From assembly GCA_937138275.1 (NCBI GenBank), contig CAKZOY010000208.1, positions 1-9,560 of the forward strand: a stretch of 9,560 nucleotides of DNA, written 5' to 3'. Below, one piece after another: positions 1 to 5,825 of the stretch. The translations under genes were made by a program, and so were the position numbers. The notes beneath the pieces are model-generated. The model saw only the letters and a list, made by a program, of their open reading frames with translations. It searched no databases and was not told where the DNA came from. Origin of the DNA: an uncultured Chloroflexota bacterium (GTDB lineage Bacteria > Chloroflexota > Anaerolineae > B4-G1 > DUEL01). The stretch's first letter is position 1. The number at the start of each line of letters is the position of its first letter.

Positions 1-110
1 CTGCTCCAGACCATCACCATCCTTCCGGGGAGCCGGAAATAGCAATCCAGGCCTGGGGGGAGATGCTCCGGGCAAAAACGAGAGGGAACTTCCAGCATCC
101 AGAGATTCAT
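1..110 (-). CDS. Possible 5' end of a leftward gene, unidentified, cut by window edge
   Basis: Reading leftward from an ATG at 110-108, the frame stays open to the window edge (36 complete codons). The ATG is preceded at a normal distance by a strong Shine-Dalgarno (AGGGGAGGTG on the minus strand, complement of 115-124). The visible residues begin MNLWMLEVPSRF and contain no motif I recognise. No signal peptide or domain can be judged from so short a piece. If real, the gene is divergent from the lipoprotein gene that starts at 530. The main doubt is that two rightward frames are also open across this edge, so the call rests mainly on the ribosome-binding site. Confidence 0.4.
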   Translation of the reverse strand, partial: MNLWMLEVPSRFCPEHLPPGLDCYFRLPGRMVMVWS

Positions 111-124
111 GGTACACCTCCCCT

Positions 125-377
125 GTAAGCGAACCTCACTCTTCAGGCAACAATATTCTATACCGCACAAAGGCGATATACTCTCCGAGTATCCACACAC
201 TCTCCTATTTGTTTTCTATTCCCGGATTTTATATCCGGCTCACCGCTTTCTCTGAAGAACCTTACCAAATCCTCACAGTTCCCCCATAAGGGCTTGCAGT
301 AGTTCGCTCTCCAAGAGAGAGGTACGGGGCGGCGACATGCCACCGCCCCGCCCCCTCCTCTTCCCCTTGCGGAGAAC
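125..377. other. Divergent intergenic region with several inverted repeats
   Basis: No convincing gene lies in this AT-richer stretch. It holds four short inverted repeats. ATACTC-TCC-GAGTAT (178-192) is a compact 15-bp palindrome that could be an operator. CCGGAT-5nt-ATCCGG spans 222-238. CTCTC-3nt-GAGAG spans 307-319. A GC-rich stem, CGGGGCGG/CCGCCCCG with a 10-base loop, spans 325-350, and a pyrimidine-rich run but no T-tract follows it. All lie upstream of the promoter at 378, so they would act as DNA sites or belong to the leader of the leftward gene. I recognise none of them as a known site. Confidence 0.35.
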
Positions 378-405
378 TTGACTTCTGTCCATTTTGGGGC
401 ATAAT
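378..405 (+). promoter_or_regulatory. Sigma-70-type promoter for the BMP lipoprotein gene
   Basis: A -35 box TTGACT (378-383) is followed after 16 bp by a -10 box CATAAT (400-405). Each matches five of six consensus bases. The predicted transcription start is near 412, giving a leader of about 118 nt before the ATG at 530. This is the best promoter by consensus in the window. It sits in the expected place in front of a gene with a strong ribosome-binding site. Confidence 0.6.
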
Positions 406-435
406 AAAAGCGCGTAATCCCAATCAGGAGGTGCC

Positions 436-489
436 GTGCGAACTTTCTGGAAAAACCAACGGATGCTCGCAAGTTTCTCAGTCTCCTAA
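436..489 (+). CDS. Putative 17-residue leader peptide (upstream ORF)
   Basis: Within the predicted leader of the BMP gene, GTG at 436 opens a 17-codon frame ending in TAA at 487-489. A complete Shine-Dalgarno (AGGAGGTG, 426-433) lies just upstream, with four bases between GGAGG and the GTG. The product would be MRTFWKNQRMLASFSVS, which is unlike any leader peptide I know and has no run of a single regulatory amino acid. It is in a different frame from the BMP gene and ends 40 bases before its ATG. The strong ribosome-binding site at the start of a transcribed leader is the evidence. A chance short ORF beside a purine-rich stretch is the alternative. Confidence 0.4.
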   Translation: MRTFWKNQRMLASFSVS

Positions 490-524
490 TTTACCATTCA
501 CCAATTCCCAGATACAGGAGGAGA
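482..524 (+). promoter_or_regulatory. Possible anti-Shine-Dalgarno / Shine-Dalgarno pairing in leader
   Basis: TCTCCT (482-487), which runs into the stop codon of the 17-codon leader ORF, is perfectly complementary to AGGAGA (519-524). The latter lies inside the purine-rich ribosome-binding site AGGAGGAGA (516-524) of the BMP gene. The stem would be 6 bp with a 31-base loop. A ribosome terminating on the leader ORF would cover the anti-Shine-Dalgarno and free the downstream site. The complementarity is visible; the regulatory role is inference. Confidence 0.25.
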
Positions 525-529
525 AAGCC

Positions 530-1564
530 ATGCGTAAGTGGGTACTGACATTCGTAACTCTAGCTCTGCTGGCAACACTGGTAGTTGCCTGCGGCCCCCA
601 ACCGACGCCTGAAAAGAAATTTAAGGCCGGTATGATCACCGATGTCGGTGGCATTGACGACAAGTCCTTCAACGCCACGTCCTGGCAGGGTATGGAACTG
701 GCGCGGGACGAACTGGGCGTAGAGGTCGCCTATCTGGAGTCCCAGCAGCAGGCGGACTACGCGTCCAACATCACCCAGTTCATTGACCAGGGCTACGACA
801 TGCTCGTCACCGTCGGCTTCCTGCTGGGGGATGACACGAAGAAGTTCGCCGAGCAGAACCCGAACACCAAGTTCGCCATTGTGGACTTCGCTTATGACCC
901 GCCCATCCCCAACGTCCTGGGCCTGACCTTCGCCACCGATGAGGCCGCCTTCCTGGCCGGGTACCTCGCCGCCGGGATGACCAAGACCGGCAAGGTGGGG
1001 ACCTTCGGCGGGATCAAGATCCCCCCGGTCACCATCTTCATGGTGGGCTTTGAGTACGGCGTCAACTACTACAACCAGAAGCACGGCACCAACGTCCAGG
1101 TCCTGGGCTGGAGCACCGCCAAGGACGATGGGGTCTTCGTCGGCAACTTTGAGTCCACCGATGACGGTCGCCGCGTGGGCGAGGAGCTGATCGCCGAGGG
1201 CGCCGACATCATCATGCCGGTTGCCGGCCCGGTGGGACTGGGCACCGCTGCGGCGGTGAAGGACCATCCTGGCACGATGCTCATCGGCGTGGACACCGAC
1301 TGGTGCATCAGCGCTGCGGAGTACTGCCCGGTAATCCTGACCAGCGTGATGAAGAACATGCACATCGCCGTGCGGGATGCCATCAAGATGGCCAAGGAGG
1401 GCACCTTCCAGGGCGGCGTCTATGTGGGCACGCTGAAGAACGGTGGCGTGGGCATCGCCCCCTTCCACGAGTTTGACAACGACGTGCCCGCCAGCCTGAA
1501 GGCCGAACTGGAGGAGATCCAGAAGGGCATCATTAACGGTACGATTGACACCGGGTGGAAGTAG
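530..1564 (+). CDS. BMP/PnrA-family substrate-binding lipoprotein of an ABC transporter
   Basis: Predicted 344-residue exported lipoprotein that would capture a small solute, in this family usually a nucleoside, and deliver it to an ABC importer. Residues 1-20 form a lipoprotein signal peptide with lipobox VVAC and Cys21 as the lipidated residue. A short Pro/Thr spacer follows. The family pattern is clear: DVGGIDDKSFN at 38-48, DEAAFLAGYLA at 137-147, GVDTDW at 253-258, the ILTSVMKN segment from 269 and GTLKNGGVGIAP at 300-311. The length is typical. The ATG at 530 is chosen because AGGAGGAGA precedes it and the signal peptide begins there; the frame is open further upstream. Cys259 and Cys266 flank a short loop next to the predicted ligand site and could form a disulfide. 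The usual ATPase and permease genes are not next to it, since a terminator follows directly. The ligand cannot be told from sequence; purine nucleoside is the family-based guess. Confidence 0.93.
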   Translation: MRKWVLTFVTLALLATLVVACGPQPTPEKKFKAGMITDVGGIDDKSFNATSWQGMELARDELGVEVAYLESQQQADYASNITQFIDQGYDMLVTVGFLLGDDTKKFAEQNPNTKFAIVDFAYDPPIPNVLGLTFATDEAAFLAGYLAAGMTKTGKVGTFGGIKIPPVTIFMVGFEYGVNYYNQKHGTNVQVLGWSTAKDDGVFVGNFESTDDGRRVGEELIAEGADIIMPVAGPVGLGTAAAVKDHPGTMLIGVDTDWCISAAEYCPVILTSVMKNMHIAVRDAIKMAKEGTFQGGVYVGTLKNGGVGIAPFHEFDNDVPASLKAELEEIQKGIINGTIDTGWK

Positions 1565-1595
1565 CGCCTGGAGCGCACCGAATCTCGGGCTTCTC

Positions 1596-1624
1596 AGGGG
1601 CAGGTCGGCGACCTGCCCCTTTTT
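1596..1624 (+). terminator. Intrinsic terminator of the BMP lipoprotein gene
   Basis: A perfect 10-bp stem, AGGGGCAGGT (1596-1605) and ACCTGCCCCT (1611-1620), encloses a 5-base loop. The stem runs directly into TTTT, then GTTCT. It lies 31 bases after the stop codon and should end this transcript as a single-gene unit. Confidence 0.92.
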
Positions 1625-2088
1625 GTTCTATAGGGGTGCGTGCCGGTAGCCTCCCGACAGTAAAGCGAACCTCCCGATCCGACACGTCCGTACGCAATCG
1701 GTAGTAGTAGTCGGCTCACTGGGAGATTAATTCTTGAAAGTTCATAACCCTCCGGCTCAAAGTACAACCTTGCTGCACAGGCCGATTTTCAGCCCCCGAA
1801 GGGGGCTTTCGCTATGAGACCGACGGTTTAGCGTCGGGCTCAGGGCGGTCAAAAAGGGGCCCGTTACCACCAACGCCAATCGGAGAGACTATCGGCGTGC
1901 CCGTGAAGGGAAAAGAAGGATTATCCCGTAAGTCCCCCTTGAGAGCAGAGCGTTCGTGATGAGGAGAAAATGTGGGGCTTGTGGGGTTGCTTCGCCACCC
2001 CACAAGCCCCACACCCCTCCCCGTTACTATGCGGCGTGAATTATTGCACAAGCCCCCAATGGCAAAAGTGGCATCCCCGCCCGGATTA
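1625..2088. other. Gene-poor intergenic region with serial hairpins; possible ncRNA or regulatory DNA
   Basis: I find no convincing coding region here. Hairpins visible by eye are AGCCCCC-GAA-GGGGGCT (1791-1807), CCGACG-6nt-CGTCGG (1820-1837, extendable by GAG/CTC past one mismatch), and ACGCC with an interrupted AT extension pairing to GGCGT (1873-1898). An 8-base direct repeat CCTCCCGA occurs at 1650-1657 and 1670-1677, 20 bp apart. The 1791-1807 stem is not followed by a real T-tract on either strand, so it is not a clear terminator. I could not match the layout to tmRNA, RNase P RNA, SRP RNA or a tRNA. No clear promoter for an RNA gene was seen. Confidence 0.35.
1971..2013. repeat. Long near-perfect hairpin (17-bp inverted repeat)
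   Basis: Arms 1971-1987 and 1997-2013 pair over 17 bp without a mismatch. One T/C mismatch and two further pairs close a 3-base loop, making a 43-base structure. Each arm is itself an imperfect direct repeat (TGTGGGGC then TTGTGGGG). On the minus strand the stem is followed by TTTTCTCC, which resembles a weak terminator tail, but no leftward gene ends here. It lies about 115 bases upstream of the next start codon and ahead of that gene's promoter, so it would not be in that mRNA. Confidence 0.75.
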
Positions 2089-2097
2089 TGTTATAAT
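2089..2097 (+). promoter_or_regulatory. Extended -10 promoter of the ATP-grasp gene
   Basis: The sequence TGTTATAAT is a full extended -10 element (TGn plus consensus TATAAT at 2092-2097). No good -35 box lies 16-18 bp upstream, which is acceptable for extended -10 promoters. Transcription would begin near 2104, leaving a leader of about 24 nt. This supports ATG 2128 as the start rather than the longer open frame that begins near 1972. Confidence 0.6.
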
Positions 2098-2127
2098 CTT
2101 CTGCACACTCTGGTGGGGGGAAGTGAA

Positions 2128-4485
2128 ATGAATTCCGAACTGGCCGGCCAGCGCGAGTGGCCCAAAGTGCTCACGATTTATCTGGCGCTCTCCGAATACC
2201 CCATCCTGGCCCGGCAGATTCGGGAGCGGATGCGCCAGGAAATTTTCGCACGCGGGATCATCACCCCGGAACAGTTTGAAGAAGAAGTCCGCACCAAGGC
2301 CATCACCACCCAGCGCGAAGAGGGGTTAACTGACCCAATGTTTCAGGAACCGGCGGAGGAATGGGAGGAACGGCTTCGCATCGTCCGAGACCACCTCACC
2401 GACTTCTACTTCGCGATGAACCTCCCCTACTCCCTTTTTGAGGAAATCGTCCGCTCCATCCTCCGCCCGCGCCGACCAGAAGAGGAGATCACCCTCACCT
2501 TCAACCCGGAACTGGCACCATGGGATATCCTCTTCGCCCAGGCAGAAGAGTACGAACGCCTTCCCCCAGAGAAAAAAGAAAAGATCCGCCATCACCTCCG
2601 GCAGATCAACGTTGTCCTCATCCGCGGGATGATCAGCGACCAGTTGGGCTTCATCGGGGTCGCCCAGCAGTACTTTTCCATTGCCGATCTGAAGGAAATC
2701 CGCCGCTGCCGGATCGGGCGGGGGAAAATCGGCGGCAAGGCCGCCGGTATGATGCTGGCCTACAAAATTCTCCAGACCGATGGCCGTGAAGACGTTCTCC
2801 CCATCCAGGAACACGTGGTCATACCGGAGTCGGTCTTCCTGGGCGCGGATGTCTTCTACGACTTCATCGCCCACAATAACCTCTATCCGTTCTTTGACCA
2901 GAAGTACAAGACGGAAGAGGAAATCCGCGGCGAGTATCCGGAAATCCAGCGTCGCTTCGCCGCAAGCGAGTTTCCTGCTTATGTTTTAGAAGCATTGGAA
3001 AGGGAACTGAACCGCCTGGGGCGGGTTCCGCTCATCGTTCGGTCTTCCAGCCTCCTGGAGGACAACTTCGGCACATCCTTCGCTGGCAAGTACGAGAGCG
3101 TCTTCTGCCCCAATCAGGGCACTCCGCGGGAAAACCTCCAGGCGCTTACGGACGCCATTCGCCAGGTATACGCCAGTACCCTCAACCCCAACGCGTTGCT
3201 CTACCGTCGTCAGGTGGGGTTGCTGGACTACGACGAGCGAATGGCCGTGCTCATCCAGCGGGTAGCCGGTTCCCAGTACAGACGGTACTATTTCCCGACC
3301 GTGGCCGGCGTCGCCTTCAGCCGCAACCCCTTCCGCTGGACGTCCCGCATCCGCCCCGAAGACGGCTTCATGCGCATCGTCTGCGGGTTGGGCACCCGCG
3401 CTGTAGAACGCGTCGCCGGGGATTACCCCCGTATGGTCGCCCTGAGCCACCCCACCCTCCGGCCCGAAGTCACTCCCCGGGACATCCGCAAGTACTCCCA
3501 GCATCTGATAGACGTCATTGATCTGGAGGAGAACTCGTTCCGCACCCTGCCGGTTACTCAAGCCATAGGCGGCGATTATCCCGGATTGGAGTATCTGGCC
3601 TCCATTTTCCGGGACGATTACCTCACCGACTTCTCCCGGCCCGGCCTGCTGGGAGGCGGGGAGATCGTCCTCACCTTTGACCGTCTGCTGCGCGAGCGTT
3701 CCTTCACCGACCTGATGCGCACCACTTTGCAGCGCCTTTCCCAGGCATACGGCCGTCCGGTAGATGTGGAGTTCGCCCTGGATATCGTACCAGGTCGGCC
3801 GCACCCCCGTTTCGTCCTCTATCTCCTCCAGTGCCGGCCACTCAGCAGCCGGGAAGCAACCACAACCCGCTCTATCCCTTCGTCCCTGGCCCCGGAAGAC
3901 ATCCTGTTCATCGCTACCCGCCTGGTCCCCGACGGGGTTGTCCCAGACGTTGAGTACATCGTGTACGTGAACCCCCATCGCTACGCCTCTATCTCCGACG
4001 ACACCACCCGTTACGAGATCGGTCGGCTGGTCGGGCGGATCAATCAACGATTGGCGGGCCGTCGGTTCGCCCTGATGGGCCCCGGCCGGTGGGGGAGTTC
4101 CAACATCGCTCTGGGGGTGAAGGTCGGCTATGCCGATATTTACAACACCTCCCTGCTCATTGAGATCGCCTTTGCCGGCCCGGCCGGAACTCCGGAGGTC
4201 TCCTACGGCACCCACTTTTTCCAGGACCTGGTGGAAGCGAATATCTACCCGCTGGCGCTCTATCCCGATGAACCGGGCGAGTTCTTCCGCCGTTCCTTCT
4301 TTGAGGAAAGTCCGAACATTCTGCCCGAACTCCTTCCCGCCGACGCCCCGCTGGCCGATTACGTCCGCGTGATCCATGTGCCCTCGGTCAGCGGGGGACG
4401 GGTCGTAGAGGTGGTGATGAATAGCGAAGAGGAGAAAGCCATCGCGTACCTGCGCCCTCCGGAACGCTCCACCGGTAAATCGTGA
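2128..4485 (+). CDS. PEP/pyruvate-binding (PPDK N-terminal type) ATP-grasp protein without phosphohistidine domain
   Basis: Predicted 785-residue cytoplasmic protein. Residues 200-572 match the nucleotide-binding N-terminal domain of PEP synthase and pyruvate phosphate dikinase: GGKAAG at 202-207, VRSSS at 304-308 then EDNFG at 311-315, SFAGKYES at 317-324, GVAFSRNPF at 394-402, DVEFALD at 546-552 and QCRPL at 568-572. The first 195 residues are charged and helix-rich and I do not recognise them. After the ATP-grasp core there is no TSHAA-type mobile phosphohistidine domain and no PEP/pyruvate TIM barrel. Instead a tail of about 200 residues carries GPGRWGSSN (651-659) and YGTHFFQDL (693-701), features I recall from uncharacterised relatives. 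The family links ATP-dependent phosphoryl transfer to pyruvate or PEP, but this protein cannot use the classic histidine carrier. Its substrate is unknown. The start is set by the promoter at 2089; its ribosome-binding site (GGGGGGAAG) is imperfect. The gene ends within the next promoter. Confidence 0.85.
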   Translation: MNSELAGQREWPKVLTIYLALSEYPILARQIRERMRQEIFARGIITPEQFEEEVRTKAITTQREEGLTDPMFQEPAEEWEERLRIVRDHLTDFYFAMNLPYSLFEEIVRSILRPRRPEEEITLTFNPELAPWDILFAQAEEYERLPPEKKEKIRHHLRQINVVLIRGMISDQLGFIGVAQQYFSIADLKEIRRCRIGRGKIGGKAAGMMLAYKILQTDGREDVLPIQEHVVIPESVFLGADVFYDFIAHNNLYPFFDQKYKTEEEIRGEYPEIQRRFAASEFPAYVLEALERELNRLGRVPLIVRSSSLLEDNFGTSFAGKYESVFCPNQGTPRENLQALTDAIRQVYASTLNPNALLYRRQVGLLDYDERMAVLIQRVAGSQYRRYYFPTVAGVAFSRNPFRWTSRIRPEDGFMRIVCGLGTRAVERVAGDYPRMVALSHPTLRPEVTPRDIRKYSQHLIDVIDLEENSFRTLPVTQAIGGDYPGLEYLASIFRDDYLTDFSRPGLLGGGEIVLTFDRLLRERSFTDLMRTTLQRLSQAYGRPVDVEFALDIVPGRPHPRFVLYLLQCRPLSSREATTTRSIPSSLAPEDILFIATRLVPDGVVPDVEYIVYVNPHRYASISDDTTRYEIGRLVGRINQRLAGRRFALMGPGRWGSSNIALGVKVGYADIYNTSLLIEIAFAGPAGTPEVSYGTHFFQDLVEANIYPLALYPDEPGEFFRRSFFEESPNILPELLPADAPLADYVRVIHVPSVSGGRVVEVVMNSEEEKAIAYLRPPERSTGKS

Positions 4486-4491
4486 TACAAT
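4483..4491 (+). promoter_or_regulatory. Extended -10 promoter overlapping the preceding stop codon
   Basis: TGATACAAT contains the TGA stop of the ATP-grasp gene (4483-4485) as the TGn part of an extended -10 element followed by TACAAT (4486-4491). No good -35 box is seen. Transcription would start near 4498, giving a leader of about 77 nt for the DUF3048 lipoprotein gene. No terminator separates the two genes, so read-through from the gene before is also possible. Confidence 0.45.
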
Positions 4492-4496
4492 GGGGA

Positions 4497-4518
4497 GATT
4501 GCAAAATTCGCCGCAATC
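4497..4518 (+). promoter_or_regulatory. Small hairpin at the predicted 5' end of the DUF3048 mRNA
   Basis: GATTGC (4497-4502) and GCAATC (4513-4518) form a 6-bp stem with a 10-base loop. It sits almost exactly at the transcription start expected from the promoter at 4483-4491. A 5'-terminal stem can protect an mRNA from decay. That role is inference. Confidence 0.3.
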
Positions 4519-4574
4519 CTACTCGCCCCAGTCTGCTTACCCTTCCACACTCTCGCTACGGAGGTAAAACGCGT

Positions 4575-5777
4575 ATGAAACCATCGCATCCCACTCTCTG
4601 GCGTCTCCTATTAGGGACCACGACGATGTTGGCCCTGGCTGCGCTGCTGGGAGGCATGGTCGGTTGTGGGGGAAATCCCGGTGCGCCCACCCCGACCCCC
4701 ACCCGTACCCCTCGCCCCACAGCCGTTCCAGCCACCCCCACTCCCCTGCCCCCCACCCCAACGCCGACTCCCATATTCACCCCCACACCCACTCCGTTGC
4801 CGGAGAACGTTAACCCGCTGACCGGCGAGGTGGTGTTGGACAAGACACTCCTGGACCGGGTACCCGTCGCCATTAAAATTTCCAATTACCCCCCTCAGTA
4901 CGTCTGGCCGCAGGCCGGGATCAACAGCGCCGACCTCATCTTTGAGCACTACAACGAGGGGTTCCGCTACAGCACCCGCTGGACGACCATCTATCTGGGC
5001 AAAGACCCGCTGCGGGTGGGGCCGACCCGCAGCGGCCGCCTGATTGACCTGGAACTGACCGCCATCTACAAGGCCGTCTTCGCCTGTTGGGGCTACAGCG
5101 ACGGCGTGCGGGATATTATGCGCAACTCCGACCTCTATCCAAACCGCCTCGTTTCCTACAGCCTCCCGGAGACGCTCCATCCCGATCCCTTCTACCGGGA
5201 TTTCAGCCGCAATGTGCCGCTGGAACATACCGGTTATACCGATCCGGCACGCGTGCGCGCCTGGGCTGATGCTCGCGGGATACGGGGACGTCAGCAGGGA
5301 TTAGAGGGAATGGTCTTCTCCACCGAGCCCCCCACGGAGGGGATGCCCGCCCGTCGCCTCGGTATTCAGTGGCACCAACTGGATGCGGAATGGCGATACG
5401 ACCCCGCCTCCGGGCGGTACCTCCGGTTTTCCAACGGCGTTCCTCACACCGACGCGCTGGACGGGAAACAGTTGAGCGCGGCCAACGTCGTCGTCCTCTA
5501 CGTCTCCCAGTGGCTGACCGACATCGTGGAAGAGCCCCACAGCGGTCTGCTTTCCATCCAGTGGGCACTCTGGAACCAGGACAACCCCTATCGGCGCGCG
5601 ATTATTCTGCGGGACGGGGTCGCCATAGAAGGCATCTGGAATCGGGAGAACCGCTGGGACATGCTCACCCTGACCGACCCCGTCGGCAATCCCATCCCCC
5701 TCAAGGTAGGCAACACCTTCTTTGAGGTCGTCCCGACGGCCGGGCGGTGGGAAATCCCGGTGGTTATTGAGCCGTGA
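4575..5777 (+). CDS. DUF3048 (YerB-type) lipoprotein with Pro-Thr linker
   Basis: Predicted 400-residue lipoprotein of unknown function. A hydrophobic signal segment ends in MVGC with Cys31 as lipidation site; Met at the first lipobox position is slightly unusual. Residues 36-76 are an almost pure Pro-Thr linker that would hold the domain away from the membrane. The DUF3048 N-terminal region starts at NPLTGE (80-85) and includes PQAGINSADLIFE (112-124), the GPTRSGR signature (149-155) and FYRDFSRNVP (206-215). The C-terminal DUF3048 subdomain covers about 305-388 and includes RRAIILRDG and FFEVVP (382-387). The ATG at 4575 is chosen because GGAGGT (4560-4565) precedes it and the signal peptide begins there. 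The frame is open further upstream but overlaps the previous gene. No catalytic role is established for the family that I can cite. The methyltransferase 48 bases downstream is probably co-transcribed. Confidence 0.88.
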   Translation: MKPSHPTLWRLLLGTTTMLALAALLGGMVGCGGNPGAPTPTPTRTPRPTAVPATPTPLPPTPTPTPIFTPTPTPLPENVNPLTGEVVLDKTLLDRVPVAIKISNYPPQYVWPQAGINSADLIFEHYNEGFRYSTRWTTIYLGKDPLRVGPTRSGRLIDLELTAIYKAVFACWGYSDGVRDIMRNSDLYPNRLVSYSLPETLHPDPFYRDFSRNVPLEHTGYTDPARVRAWADARGIRGRQQGLEGMVFSTEPPTEGMPARRLGIQWHQLDAEWRYDPASGRYLRFSNGVPHTDALDGKQLSAANVVVLYVSQWLTDIVEEPHSGLLSIQWALWNQDNPYRRAIILRDGVAIEGIWNRENRWDMLTLTDPVGNPIPLKVGNTFFEVVPTAGRWEIPVVIEP

Positions 5778-5786
5778 GGATTCCCA

Positions 5787-5821
5787 TTACGCTTTACGTT
5801 TTACGTTTTACGTATTACGTA
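5787..5821 (+). repeat. Heptamer tandem array, five TTACGNN units
   Basis: Five contiguous 7-base units (TTACGCT, TTACGTT, TTACGTT, TTACGTA, TTACGTA) fill nearly the whole gap between the DUF3048 gene and the methyltransferase gene. The array ends four bases before the methyltransferase ATG, so that gene has no visible Shine-Dalgarno. The same motif in opposite orientation occurs at 9462-9505. It resembles the short tandemly repeated heptamers known in other bacterial genomes. Confidence 0.85.
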
Positions 5822-5825
5822 GCCG

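Noticed and set aside
127..137. AAGCGAACCTC shared with 1663-1673
   Set aside because: An 11-base match is at chance level for this length, although both copies are intergenic.
249..260. 12-base string TCTCTGAAGAAC repeated at 6554-6565
   Set aside because: A few shared 12-mers are expected by chance in 9.5 kb, and the surroundings do not match.
2..292. Rightward open frames from the left edge (one to about 292, another ending TAA at 126-128)
   Set aside because: No visible start, no recognisable motif and unconvincing composition. They conflict with the leftward frame that has a strong ribosome-binding site. One of them could still be a gene tail.
560..1468. Long minus-strand open frame opposite the BMP gene
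   Set aside because: Its His/Gly/Asp-rich product is the mirror of the coding strand's codon bias. It has no motif and no ribosome-binding site, and the plus-strand gene is unmistakable.
1812..2051. 79-codon minus-strand frame in the gene-poor region
   Set aside because: It runs through the large hairpin, has no ribosome-binding site and gives a low-complexity product. More likely chance.
2986..4377. 463-codon minus-strand frame opposite the ATP-grasp gene
   Set aside because: Shadow of a GC-rich gene with conserved motifs on the plus strand; the product matches no family.
4680..4803. C/A-rich repetitive stretch
   Set aside because: This is simply the coding sequence of the Pro-Thr linker in the DUF3048 lipoprotein, not an independent repeat element.
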